Shown here: one piece after another, positions 11,862 through 24,028 of the stretch
Layout of the letters: each line of letters starts with the position of its first letter
Position numbering within the stretch: position 1 is the stretch's first letter
NCBI RefSeq assembly: GCF_025698545.1
Contig: NC_068575.1
Coordinates: 59,901,980 to 59,965,979, forward strand
Reading direction: 5' to 3'
Origin: Gossypium raimondii
Taxonomy: Eukaryota; Streptophyta; Magnoliopsida; Malvales; Malvaceae
Length of the DNA stretch: 64,000 nucleotides
Translations under genes and position numbers: made by a program
The notes under the pieces: model-generated
Database searches by the model: none
What the model was told of the DNA's origin: nothing
Seen by the model: only the letters and a program-made list of their open reading frames with translations

Positions 11862-12111
11862 GGGTAAATTCAACTATTGGTATTTCTTTTATCACCCAAC
11901 TATGAAAAGTTACAAAATGATCACTTAATTATTCAATTTTGTCTTTTTAGTCACCTAGCTATCCTGGATTTTCGGCTGTTTCAATTTTTACATTAGTCCG
12001 CTTATAACTAAAAAAGATAAAATTGAATAATTGAGTGACTATTTTATAGTTTTTCATAGTTAGATGACAAAAAAAATACTAATAATTAGTAACTATTAGT
12101 GCAGTTTATCC
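11862..12111. repeat. Foldback MITE, Mutator-like ends
   Basis: The 250-bp stretch begins GGGTAAATTCAAC and ends as the reverse complement of GGATAAACTGCAC. The arms pair over most of their length; for example 'cacccaactatgaaaagtt' on the left matches the complement of 'tttttcatagttagatgac' on the right. No matching 9-bp flanks were found, so the insertion is old or the ends are slightly off. Confidence 0.6.
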
Positions 12112-13578
12112 AAATATGAAAAATAAAAGTGTCTTTTAATATATAAGTCAACTTTCATATTGTAAAAAATTATTTTCATTCATCTTCTTTGAACTCGAGT
12201 GATGCAATTAATTTAATTCCAGGGGTGTAGACATGGACAGATAATGACATTGTCCTAGAAAAAAATGAAAAATATACACTTTAAATCCTTAAAAAAATTA
12301 TTATTTATTTGTGTCCCTAAAACAAATTTTTTGGCTTCAGCTTGTGGGTAGGCTAAAGGGTTATTAACCCTAATTTTATTATTAGTTGTCAAATAAAGCC
12401 AGTAGGCCATTTTTAACGTCTAGCATTGTGAAAAAAAGCCAAAATACACTACTTTCTTTCATGCTTTACGCAGAAGGTCCAGAGACATTTTAAGTTGTTT
12501 GCAGTTGTCTCACCGTGAGTTTTATAATTACCTTATTAATCAAAGGCCAAAAGGAATCGATAATGCGGCAATAAAATCAAAATTAGAAAAAAGATTCCTC
12601 TTCTTTTAATGTGCTATTTCTTTATTTTTAATGATCAAAATAATCTGAATTATGGTATAAAAAATAATATCTACATAATTTAAATTTCAAACTAGGAATT
12701 ATTAAGCTATTAAAGGAGGGACATTATCACCTGGGATATGCACTTTTAATAATCTATTTCACCCTTTAACTACTTATGGACTTTAGGGACCATATAAGAG
12801 AGAAAATAAAATTAAAAAAAAAAAAAAAAACAGAGGAAAAGCTATGGTCCAACAAGGCAATTATTGCAGCCTCGATTCCTTTGTATTTTAGTAGCCTATT
12901 GGTTTTTCAAATATATATAGAGTGGGTTTATTTATTTATAGTATACAGGGGAATTGATATGATGTGTGGCCTACTTGCACAAAACAACAATTATTATTGA
13001 TATATACCTACCTCTCACTCCCTTTGCCTTCTCATATTCATATTCTCCTCTCAATTCATTTGCTTTCTCCCTTCCTGGAACTGCCTTCTTTCCCCCTTAA
13101 TTACTAAATAATCTCTGAGATAAGATAAAACAAATATCTGATTTCTATAATGTCAAATGAACAAACGCCTTACAACTCACCATCAAGGTTGAAGTGTATA
13201 AATTAATTTGTACGGATATATTAATTTTATTTAGGCAAGCAACCAACTAATATATATATTTTTTAATTACAGTACATTGATGGTACTGATATATAAAAAA
13301 CTTCAAGAGTTGTATTGAGAAAAAAATACTAACATTCGATTACATAATAGTGCTGGATTACATAACTCTGGTTTTTTTTTTTTTTGGATGTACAATTATG
13401 CATAGCTCAGATCTGCGGCATGAAGAAAGTAGTGGTTTTTTTTTTTTTTTTTTTTATGATTTGCTAGCGTATACCTGCGATCCTAAGTGAGAGAAACTGT
13501 ATTTGGTTGTTTACAGGTTAAAAAAAAGGCTTGGGTCTCTTATGCAGTCATTGATGTGCCGAAATATCAATCATCCTT
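12112..13578. other. Intergenic region, no gene seen
   Basis: AT-rich, with poly-T tracts near 13370-13455. One 74-codon ORF at 12776-13000 is low complexity at its start and shows no domain. The right end probably contains the 3' UTR of the minus-strand PADRE gene. Confidence 0.55.
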
Positions 13579-14271
13579 TTAGCTTGCTGCCTCAGAGATG
13601 CTTTGTAATGAAGGCTGCCATGTCTTTGATCTAGAACCGGTGTTACTTGATGTTGTTGACCTTGCTCTCTGCCTGTCATGTTTGCTCACCTGCAGATGTT
13701 TCAATATTTTAAGCATATATAACAGGGATCCAAATTAAAGATATAATATAGGTGTTTTTAAGGAAATTCACCTTATTTTGATTATCTGGTTCAGATCTCT
13801 GATCAGCTTTCTCATTTGGGTCTGATTCTTGTTGGCTTTTCTTCATCTTTGCATGTTTCTTTGCATACAATCCCTTCATAACCTCTAAGAACCCCAACAA
13901 CTCAAAATCAGATCACAATCTCAAATAAAAACATTACCCTTTATTACCAATACAAAAAATAAATGGATACCTTGAGTGGTGATGAGCCTGTAAACATGGC
14001 CAAGAAGAAGAGTATCAGTGGGGCGGAGAAGCTTAATCCTGGTTAAACGAACAGGGTTGACGTTGGTCTTGCTGCCGGTTCCTTGTGGAGCTTTATCGTT
14101 GTTATTTGGATGTGAATGATATAAGGTGGTAGAGATAAGCAGAGCAACATAATGACCAGGGTTCGTTTTCATAACCTCACGAGCACTCATCGGCCAATAA
14201 AACCTCTCGACTTTCCCACACGGGTGTTGAAGAACCAGAGTGGCTGCATCAGTAGCTTGGCAGTTCCCCAT
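13579..14271 (-). CDS. PADRE (DUF4228) domain protein
   Basis: Three exons on the minus strand: 14271-13971, 13884-13772 and 13689-13579, total 525 nt, 174 residues, phases consistent. The N-terminus MGNCQATDAATLVLQHPCGK, the following 'VERFYWPMSAREVMKTNPGH' block, 'IKLLRPTDTLLLGHVYRLIT' and the C-terminal 'RSKTWQPSLQSISEAAS' are hallmarks of the plant PADRE family. These are small proteins often induced by pathogens and abiotic stress, with a disordered middle. Gly2 and Cys4 suggest N-myristoylation plus palmitoylation and so membrane attachment. The middle exon is rich in Lys, Gln, Glu and Asp, fitting the disordered segment. Biochemical function is unknown for the family. Confidence 0.92.
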
Positions 14272-14352
14272 TTTTTTTGTGTGTGTGTGTGTTCAAAGGA
14301 AGGAAGAGGGAGGAGGTATTTGGCTGAGAAGGAGAAATATGCTGTGCGATAT

Positions 14353-14359
14353 CTTTATA
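14353..14359 (-). promoter_or_regulatory. TATA box of the PADRE gene
   Basis: TATAAAG on the minus strand lies about 80 bp upstream of the start codon at 14271, a usual distance for a plant TATA box with a short leader. Confidence 0.5.
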
Positions 14360-14459
14360 GAGAACCACATCCACCCACCAAACTTAATATCATAGGGAGG
14401 GACTTAAATATTAATAAATCGAAGGTATTGGGGAGTCAATTAAAGTGGGAATAAAGCAG

Positions 14460-17317
14460 TGACTTTGGTCATTTTAATTGAGGCGTTGGCCCTATTATGC
14501 AATGATTTAGTGAGCTGTGACTGGTTGTCTAAAGGGACAAAGGTGAAAGCCGCATGCCCACAGGCTATACTTTCTCTTAACCTCTCTACTTTAAAGTTTT
14601 TTTAACTTTTAAGCGATACGTTATTACTAAAGCTGCCAATATATTAAAAATTATCAAATTACGTTTCAGTCCATTACACCATTGTCAAACATCACTGTTC
14701 CATAGAGGCTATAACATTGCCACGTCAACCAAGTTCATCCAACTAACTCATGTTGGAATGGACGGTTATGTATGGATACGTGGACTACATTTTTTCAGCA
14801 ACGTGGCAAAGATATATAAATGTTAATTTATTTATTCAAGCAGTTTTTTATAAAAAAAAATAACATTTATTGAGTCAATTCAAATTCAACATTGATCTTT
14901 TCTTTTTCTTTCTTTTTAGTATGGTGCTGACTATTTTGCTATTCTGATCATTATATTTTAAATACAATTTTTTTATAAATTTAAATTATTTAGATTTAGG
15001 TTTAACAAACCCTAATAGTAATATTTTACAAAAAAAAAGCGACGTAAAAATATTGATAAGAAGTTATGATATTTATATAAAATAAGTATTTTAAAAGTAG
15101 GCCTGAGGATGGATCATGCCTATTTTAAAAATATAGTATTGAGTTCGACATAATTTTGATTACTAAAATTAATATTTTAAAAAATGCTTTATTTATATTA
15201 AGTATTGTAAATATTTAAGCATTAATTATATTATCAAATTAATATTTAGATACTAAATTAATAAATTTCATAAAAAGAATCAAATTAAAAACAACTTTAG
15301 AAGGGTGAAATATAAATTTATTTTATTTTTAAACATTGATTATAAGATCAAAATAAAACAAAAAAAAAACTTTTAAAACTTAAATGTTACAACATTTAGG
15401 TTCGACCTTGACCCCAAGGGTAGGTTAAAGAGGGAGAGGCGAAATGTAGGTGAATGAAAGAATGTTAATGTAGTTTAATGTAAGTTCACCCATATCCTAA
15501 ACAAAGATATTGTATTTTATAACCATCAACAATCAGTCGATAAGATGTTTAAAATAAAAAGCTCCTTAGAATATTTACTTATCTCAACTTGCTTTAGCCA
15601 AATCTCATCCATACGAATGTTTATCTTAATTTGGTCATCCAGGTTTAATTATTATTTAAATTTGTTTGATTTTTAATTCAAACGATAAAAATATTACTTT
15701 TGTTTGAAGTAAATAGGTTTTTTATTTACTTTATAATTCTTTATAATATAAATTTGATTAGTATTGTAGAAAATAGAAATAGTGCAAAATATACAAACCC
15801 AACACAGAAGTTTGCTCCTTTGGAAGGCAACAATAATTGAGACAAGTATAGAAGAGTAAACAGGTCCCATTTGGGCACGCTCCAGTGATCGAGAGAGTGT
15901 GACGCCGCGGTGGACCATGGGCCATTTCATATGGATCTGCCATCCAACCTGAAAATCTAGGCGTGAAAATTTATGTGCGTGCGTGTGAAAGGACCCTCAA
16001 ACTTCCTCTTTATAATAAAATATATATTACATTAAAATAATAAATTTACATTTTATTAAATCTGTAATTTAAAAATTATTATTATATTTGTATATCTAAA
16101 TTCGGGTCTTCCAATTGAGAGTTGCCACGTATAAATCTCCCATTCTACTATTTATTATTTAATTTAATTATATATTATAATTATTTCATGGAAATCTGGA
16201 TATAAAAAAATTGAAAAAAACATGCATGAGCGGCGTGATTACGACTGAGGGAAACCGGGACTCGCCTGTAAAATTTTTCGGAAAAAGAAGGATCCAATTT
16301 GCCTAAAGCAAAGGCTTTTTTTCTTGCAGGCGTGACCTACTAAAGGCACATTCTTTTCCTAGATTTGATAATTTTATTTTTATAATAGGCAAGTAGATTA
16401 GAAAATAATCTTTTATATCACAGACTAAGCTATTTCATACATTAATGGTTTTTATAACAAATTTTAATATAATCATATATTATGATTGTATTTATATTTT
16501 AATAATTTCTCATATTATATTAATATTCTATATAATTACATTTTCTTTTATGATAAGCTAGATCTACTTTTAATTGGAGCGCACCCTATGATAAAAAAAA
16601 TATTTTCTTGATTTTGCATGTTAATTTTACTACATTGTCAAAGGAATCAAGTTGTGTCGTGTGGATGCATGAGGAAGTTATATTTTGTTCAAACATCATT
16701 ACTACTTAACGTACGTTTGTTTTTTCTTTTTTTCATTTCAATTTTTCAAATAACTTATGCTTATAATCATATAAAAATAATTATAAATTTAAAAAAAGTA
16801 AAATTGAATTGGAAATTTAGAATACATATAAAATATTAATAAATAATTTGTAATTGTATCATCTTTATTTAAAAATAACTATTATTTTGATATACAAATG
16901 ATCATAATTGTATAAAAAAAAAGCAATCAGGTATTCCTTTATTAATTTCCAACATGTATAAAATATATTATATTATCAAATTAATTTCTTTGAAATATTT
17001 AATTTTTAACTATTTATCTATATATACTAAATAGTTGAAAATTAATGATTTTAATGATAATTTTCAGCTTGAGTTGACCATGCATGACTTTATTGTGTGT
17101 ACTTTTCAAGCACAAAACGACTCCATGAGATCAAACAAATATGATTATGTTTTATACTTAAAGAGAGACCGTGTGAATTTTCATGCTTGGTTGGTGAAAT
17201 CGGAAACGAAAACAATTCATCATTTGTCATATGAAATTGTGGGGTTATTCAACCTACCAGATTTCTTTTATGTCCCTGAAATTTGATGATAAAATTTAAA
17301 AAAAAAACAGTTACAAT
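14460..17317. other. Intergenic region, no gene seen
   Basis: Very AT-rich. Short ORFs (for example 17035-17286, 83 codons) show no domain or family signature. No RNA gene, and no bounded transposon with a target duplication, was found in this stretch. Confidence 0.55.
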
Positions 17318-17931
17318 TAAACATGATCATGGGCTTGATTAAAAGCAGTTACAATTAGACATGATCACGGGCTTGATTATCTATTGAAGTTCGAAGGCCC
17401 ACTCGAAAAGTAAGAGTGTTTGGATAAAAATATATAAGTTCGAAAAATAGATTTGGACAAAAAATAAGACTTGTTTTCTAAATGAGTTGGGCATCGGATA
17501 AGATTTTTTGGCTCGAGCCCAACCCGAATTTGCCTAAATTTTTTTGTCACTGATGCTTGTTGTCATTTTGATGTTGTTTTGCTGCCATTTTACTATTATA
17601 TTACTATTGTTTTAAAGGTATTTGCTTGTTAAGTTGCAACTATCTCAGTGTTATTTAAATATAAAGACTTTTTTTAAATGCATTTTCAATTTGTTGGGAA
17701 ACATTTTTTTTTGTGTATTTGTTATATTACATTTTTAATTTTGTTTTTATATAAAAAAATTAATACAAGTGGGTCGAGCCAGGCTCGAATTTAGCATTTT
17801 TTTTATCTGGACTAAACTTGAGCAAAATTTTAAGCCTATTTTTCGGGCTGAGACAAGCCTGGACCTAAAAAATAGGCCTAAAATTTTGTAATAATCCGAC
17901 CTAAAATCGACTCAACCGATGATCAAGTTTA
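17318..17931. mobile_element. hAT-type MITE with duplicated left end
   Basis: The left end TAAACATGATCATGGGC pairs with the complement of the right end (TAAACTTGATCATCGG). Flanks are GTTACAAT (17310-17317) and GTTGCAAT (17932-17939), an 8-bp target duplication with one difference, typical of hAT elements. The left flank plus terminal repeat occurs twice: a second 'cagttacaattagacatgat' starts near 17346, so the left end is tandemly duplicated by about 36 bp. The element has no coding capacity. Confidence 0.7.
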
Positions 17932-17939
17932 GTTGCAAT

Positions 17940-18617
17940 GTGATATAATAATTGTTATTTTGACATTTCAATTTTATTTGTTACCGATATTTTTAATTCA
18001 AGATAATACTCATTATATTCACAATTGTATTAAATATAACGCGGCCAAAAACACGTTTATTATTATAATTTAAATCTTGGATTTTATTTTTTAGTTGAAA
18101 CACAAGATTTTTGGGACAAAGTCTTAAAAGATTAATTAATGGCAAATCTCACATAAATCTCCTAACTTTAACCTTTTGGACCACAATAAATCTCATTATG
18201 TGTGTGGTTCACAGGCTGCTTAATTTCCCTTTTCTTCAATCCCTCTCAATGTTGTTTAATTATGATTTGCAAAGCAGAATTCTCCAAACCACAAAATATT
18301 AGAATGTATCTGTCAGTGTGTAGTATAAATCTTTGGTTTGGTATTTTTATTTGTAGACAATTATTCTCTTATGCTTTTGAATTGACTATTCCTATATGGC
18401 CTAAGAACATTGTATTGGTATAATTAAGACTAAGACCATACCTAGAAGGAAAAAGAAAATAAAAGAAAAGAAAGCACCCATTTTAAATGCTCTTTGCAAT
18501 TTTCCCCTAACTCGATAATATTAAAAAAAAAACATTAATTACCAGCAAGTGGTTGGGTGTAATGACAAATCACATTACACTTTCAATGGGAAGATTCAGG
18601 TTTAAACTTTGAAGACA
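17940..18617. other. Intergenic region, no gene seen
   Basis: Only short ORFs without recognisable domains (18111-18302, 18202-18423). AT-rich. Confidence 0.5.
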
Positions 18618-18625
18618 GTATTGTT

Positions 18626-18860
18626 CAGAGGCGAATCCAGGGGGGCTAGCAGGGCCCCGATCCTCTCTAAAATGGAAAATTATTGTTTTGGGCCTTTAGA
18701 AAATTTTAAAATTTTAAATTAGTAAAGGTAAAATTACACTTTGGCCTCCCTAAAATTATGAAAATTTAATTTAATCCTTTAAAACTTATAAAGATATAGA
18801 CTATTAAAAATTAAAATTTCATTTCGACCCTCCCGAAAAAATTTTCTGACTTCGCCCCTG
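18626..18860. mobile_element. hAT-type MITE, 235 bp
   Basis: The left end CAGAGGCGAATCCAG and the complement of the right end CAGGGGCGAAGTCAG form terminal inverted repeats. The element is flanked by identical 8-bp duplications GTATTGTT at 18618-18625 and 18861-18868. The size, ends and 8-bp duplication identify a non-autonomous hAT element. Confidence 0.88.
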
Positions 18861-18868
18861 GTATTGTT

Positions 18869-21229
18869 AATATATAAACGAACAAGAAGTAAATAAAAAA
18901 AAAGGACATTGAAGAATATCAACATCTGATATTTTATCTTGTTAACTATTTTAAATATTCATCCGAAGAGTCAATAGATCTTGTTAATTTTTGTTTAAAT
19001 ATGCTTGTGCTCTTCGTAAATTTAAAATTTAATCGTTGTATTTTATTTCAAGAAATTTAGACCCTTTACATTTAGATTTAAAATGTAAGTCTAGTTGTTG
19101 AAATTGTCAAAATTCTTTTCTTAGATTCAGTTAATTACAATGTCAATTTTTCAGTTATGTGATTACCAAACAGTATTTCTTTTAATTTCAAAATGTAACA
19201 CCAATAAATTTAGCAAAAAAAGTTAACGTGTTAAACAATTGAATCTGAAATCTAAAAAGTAGAGACATTAAAAACTTGTAAATAAAAATATATGGACAGA
19301 ATTCTAATTTACTAAAAGTATTGGACTTAATAGCATATTTTAACCTTAAGCTTGTTTCTAGCACATGCAGGATTTTCTCAAACCAAATAAATCTAAATCA
19401 CATGCCAAATTGAACTGCAAAGCCATTTCCACGACCTAGCCATAATCGATCAATCTGCAATTACTTAATGGGCATTTAAAATATGAAAACCTCCTGCAAT
19501 TTGGTCTCCTGTACAAGAAGCACTTTTAACACTTCAATTATTTTTTTATTCGTAACATTTTGAAGTGATGTTAGTGCAATTGTGCAAAGAATGACTAACT
19601 CAAAATTATAGCTTTTTGGGTGGAAAAAATATATTCATAAAAACATCAAAATTAACTGTATTCGATTTAAATGGTAAAATTAGGATTTTGTAGTTCATGA
19701 ATCAAGACTCGTTAAGTTCAAATCTCATCATGTATGATTATTCTTTTAAATTAAATTTGAAAAAAAATTGGCGGCTTAACTATTTCTCAACTGAATTAGT
19801 ATTCGATTAAGTCGTGACACCAACTCAAGAGCTTAAATATAATTAGATTAATGGTATGCTATATGATGTGAATAAAAAATAATGTAACAAATATATTTAT
19901 TAAAAATTACGTAAAAACTAATTAAATGCTTTGTTACAGTAGTCAAATTAATAATTTGTATTGCATGATGTTGCGAGTTCAAAATCCACTAGAGTTCAAA
20001 TTTCATTGATTTATTATATTAAAAGGAGACAAAAACACTTTTACAAAAATATAATTTAATTCGCATATGAGAATATTTTAATAATTTCATGAATTAATAT
20101 CTGATTGACCAATGATATAATTCAATATAACACATATAAATCATGACTTCATAAGATTTTTATTTTGGCTTAAATTAAATTTCCGCTTCGTTTCCATAAA
20201 ATAAACTATCATTTAGTTAAGGGAAATACAAGTGTCAATAGATTTTAAAAATTTTACAAGTAAGGTTGATATATATCAAATTTGTGAAAATTTGTAAAAT
20301 TAAAAAAAACTTAAAATAATTATGAGCTGGTCGAGGGATTTTTCCTGTGTATAATATCACACTGCCAATTTGAATAGTACCGCAACCTGTCTTGTCTTTT
20401 CTCCATTTGTTTTTTCACTAGATGACAAAATAAACCTTGAAACAATTTGAATAGTACCGCATTTACGCTGCTTGAGTTTTATGCCATTACGCTTCACTGG
20501 GCTCCTCTAGTTTGGTTGGGCAAAGCTGAATTGCGATGGCACCTTTTTGGAGAATCCGGACTCTGCATGTTCGGGAAATGGATGGTGAGATCACATCAAT
20601 TACATTTCAATATGGTTGCGAAAAGCCATAGTCATTCTTTTGGGGTTAAAAAATGAAGCCCAAGAGTTTGACTTTTATTTTTGTAATATATAACACTGGT
20701 GATGTATTGATTGATCTGTATATTTTACTTTTAAGTTGTGGTTAGGCATTTAGGGCCAATAATTGAAAGTTGTTGCAGCCTCCCTTTGTTATCCTTTGCT
20801 TCCCACGATAAGTAACAACACGAATAAATTATTTATTTGTTAATATACAAAAATCGCTTTCAAATCCTGTACATAATGTCATGGCAGTTGAAATATATTC
20901 CATGTAAATTTTTTAAAAGATTGAACAATGTAATTCCATGAGCATTAGCTAAAGTCCATGGGAAAATTAAGTCAAAGCTGTCATATGGTATTAAATCGCT
21001 AAGAACTCCTTGTTGTCTCCGGGTTTCTGCCCAAAAAGACACGAATCTTTACAATCTAGCTTTGCAATCTTCGTCAACCAACAACAATATTTCGTGATTT
21101 ACTCAAGAAAGGTATGACTTCATTATGCTATCCAATTTTCATTCCTTTGGGGAAGCATTGCATCGTCTTCGGATCAACGACAAGCCAAAATTCCAATGAC
21201 TTGAACGGTAATTACGAAGAACTACGGCC
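18869..21229. other. Intergenic region, promoter of the receptor kinase at right end
   Basis: AT-rich, with no supported gene. The 19-bp sequence 'caatttgaatagtaccgca' occurs twice in direct orientation, at 20366 and 20443. ORFs at 20447-20656 and 20860-21042 have no family signature. The last few hundred bases should include the promoter and leader of the LRR receptor gene. Confidence 0.5.
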
Positions 21230-24028
21230 ATGAATTTAGCTCTAAAACTTGTATCCCTGCTTTCGTGTATTACGACGTGGAGCAGTGTCCTTGCGTTAAT
21301 ACCAATTATAGGCCGGTACTACCCGAACGAACAAGCAGCATTGTGGCAATTGAGGGACTCCGTTGGTTCTTCCAACTTGTACTCGAACTGGACGGGGCCT
21401 CCTTGCATGAACAACCAAAGCAGATGGGGTGGCATTGCTTGTTCGAATGGCCACGTCGTACATCTCGTCCTTGATGGGATTCGGCTAATGGGATCTCTTC
21501 CGCCGGCGTTTTTAAACAACTTGACTCTCTTGACTAAACTAAGCATGAGAAACAATTCGATTTCCGGACCACTTCCGAATCTGGGCAACCTCGTAGGTTT
21601 GGAATATGTTTTCCTTTCGCGTAATCTGTTTACGGGTTCAATCCCTTTCGATTACGTTCAACTGCAGAGCCTGAAGGAGATAGAATTGCAAGAGAATTAT
21701 TTACAAGGAAAGATTCCGCCTTTCGATCAGCAAAGCTTGATCGCCTTCAACGTCTCGTATAATAGTCTCGAAGGCCCGATTCCTCAGACCGATGTGCTTC
21801 GAGGGTTCCCGGAAAGCTCTTTTTTACATAACTCAGGTCTTTGCGGCAATCCTATAAAGAAGCAATGCCCAGTTCCGCCTGCCCCATCACCATCGCCATC
21901 GCACAGCGGTAAAAAGAGTAGTTTTGAAACACGGGGTTTGGTTTTCATTATCGCTGTCTCTGTCCTGGTTCCTTGCCTAGTTATTTTCGTCTTCTTATGG
22001 TATTATAAGAGAAGGCATAGAAAAGAAACAGCCAAAAACTCAGGTATGAACAAGTACCATGTAGATTTCAATTATAATTTCTTTGAATTTTATGTTGCTA
22101 CGTACTGGCTCCCCTGTCTTAGCAATTCTTTATTTTAATGTAGAACTAGGAGAAACTGCTATAGAGTTGGAAACTAAGAAAATGAATGCTTCTCAAAGGG
22201 CATTGGATCCAGAAAGAACAGCTGAATTAGAATTTTTTGAGAAGAGTATACCAGCTTTTGACTTGGATGATTTGCTAAGGGCATCGGCTGAAGTTCTGGG
22301 CAAAGGGAAATTAAGCACTACGTATAAAGCATCGTTGGAATCAGGACTTGTCGTTAGCGTGAAGAGAGTTAAAGACATGAAGGGGTTAAGCAACAAGGAA
22401 TTTATTCAGCAGATGCAGTTGTTAGGGAAGCTTAGGCATGAAAACCTGGTACAGATCATTTCTTTCTACAATTCCAATCAGGAGAAGCTCATAATCTATG
22501 AATTTGTACCTTCTGCCAACTTATTCGAGTTATTACACGGTCAGTTTAGTTCTTTCTTCCCCTCCATTTTCCTCTTTATTGATTTCTTCAAAATTTTAAA
22601 TTAATTTCACCATTCATTCTCACGACCCATATTTTAAACTAGGTTAAGATGCATTTAATCTTTAATAAAATTTCAGATTTAGTCCATATATTTAAATTTT
22701 TAAAAATTAAGCTTTTTTTATTTTTTAATTGAAAATTCTTAGTCCAATCATTAATTTCGTTAATATTTATCAACTTTACATATTAATTAAGATGTCTTCA
22801 TATGACGCTGTTTTTGTCCGTGACTAACAAAAATAAACATATTGACGAATGTCGACAAAGATTATCAAAATGATAATGTTTGGACTACGATTTTCAAATT
22901 GAAAAGTAAGATGGTTGGGATTTTTAATTTTAAAGTATAGGATTAAATCTCAAATTTTGTAAAAGTACAGGACTAATGTCATATTTTAACCTTTAAATTA
23001 CTCTCTAAACTTTAAAAGGTTTTAATTGAATCATCATAGTTTTACTATCATATTGATTAGGTTTCTCCATTAATTCAACAGTTGATGTAAGCTCAAATAC
23101 AAAAGGAAACATATTTAAAATATGTGAATCAAATTGTATTATATAAACTGTTCGAATTTGACTTATTGGAGAAAAATATCTCATAAATTTTATTGATGTT
23201 GTCTACTTTTTTTAACTTGTAAGATCCAATTTGTTACTTCATAGATCTAAATTGAAATTTAATGCTTAAATTGATGGATAGTTTTACGAATGAAACGTTA
23301 TTGATGTAATATTAATACTTTGAGGGTTTAATCAAAATATTTTGAAGTTTAAATACTAATTTAAAATTTGAGGGATAGTTTGAATGCATGCTGCAATTAA
23401 AACTTTCATTGGTATATGGCATGCAGAAAATAGAGGTTCGGCAAGAATACCACTAAATTGGGGTATAAGACTGTCCATAATCAAAGATATAGCAATGGGC
23501 ATGAATTTCCTGCACCAGTCCTTACCTAATCACAAAGTTCCGCACGCCAATCTCAAGTCTTCAAACGTTCTGGTCCTTCGCCAAACCCAAAACTACCATT
23601 CCAAGATCACAGATTATGGTTACTACCCGTTGCTATCATCTCGAAGATCCTTAGAAAAGCTAGCCATTAGCAGATCACCAGAATTCTGTGAAGGAAAGAA
23701 ATTAACGAACAAGGCCGACGTGTATTGCTTTGGTATTATGTTACTGGAGATCATAACAGGCAGGATCCCGGGAGACGAGATTTCGTGGGGGGATGAAGAA
23801 AAAGCTGAAGACCTGTCGGAGTGGGTTAAAGCTGTGGTCAACAATGATTGGTCGACGGATATATTGGACGTAGAGATTTTAGGAACGAAAGAAGCACACG
23901 ATGAAATGTTGAAGCTTACAAATCTGGCTCTGGAATGTACCGCCGCCGCACCGGAGAAGCGGCCTAAGATGACTGATGTTTTAAGAAGGATAGAAGAGAT
24001 CGAACAAAGAAAAAGTGATAATGATTGA
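21230..24028 (+). CDS. LRR receptor-like pseudokinase (LRR-III type)
   Basis: Three exons, 21230-22043, 22144-22539 and 23427-24028, total 1812 nt, 603 residues. Order: signal peptide (about 1-22), an N-terminal LRR cap with the pair WTGPPC and WGGIAC, about five leucine-rich repeats (LxxLxxLxLxxNxxxGxIP pattern), a Pro/Ser-rich juxtamembrane stretch, a transmembrane helix (about 236-258, followed by KRRHRK) and a kinase-like domain. The domain layout and 'DLDDLLRASAEVLGKG' are typical of plant LRR subfamily III. The ATP-binding Lys345 (VSVKRVK) is kept, but the catalytic loop reads HANLKSSN in place of HRD (Asn445 for Asp), the glycine loop is GKGKLST, and DFG is DYG (466-468). It is therefore probably a catalytically dead co-receptor or scaffold at the plasma membrane. 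Intron 2 holds a foldback element. Confidence 0.93.
22641..22995. repeat. Foldback MITE-like insertion in receptor intron 2
   Basis: The left end 'aggttaagatgcatttaatc' and the complement of the right end ('aaaggttaaaatatgacatt') are related, and inner blocks ('tttcagatttagtcc' against 'ggattaaatctcaaa') pair as inverted repeats. The layout resembles plant Mutator-type foldback elements. No clear target duplication was found. Confidence 0.5.

Noticed and set aside
17035-17286. 83-codon plus-strand ORF
   Set aside because: No recognisable domain, AT-rich codon use, no promoter or related copy; likely chance.
19000-19350. Possible further Mutator-type foldback element
   Set aside because: The right part has suggestive phrases, but the left part does not pair convincingly and no target duplication was found.
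20447-20656. 69-codon plus-strand ORF
   Set aside because: No family signature; it starts inside a direct repeat and has no partner exons.
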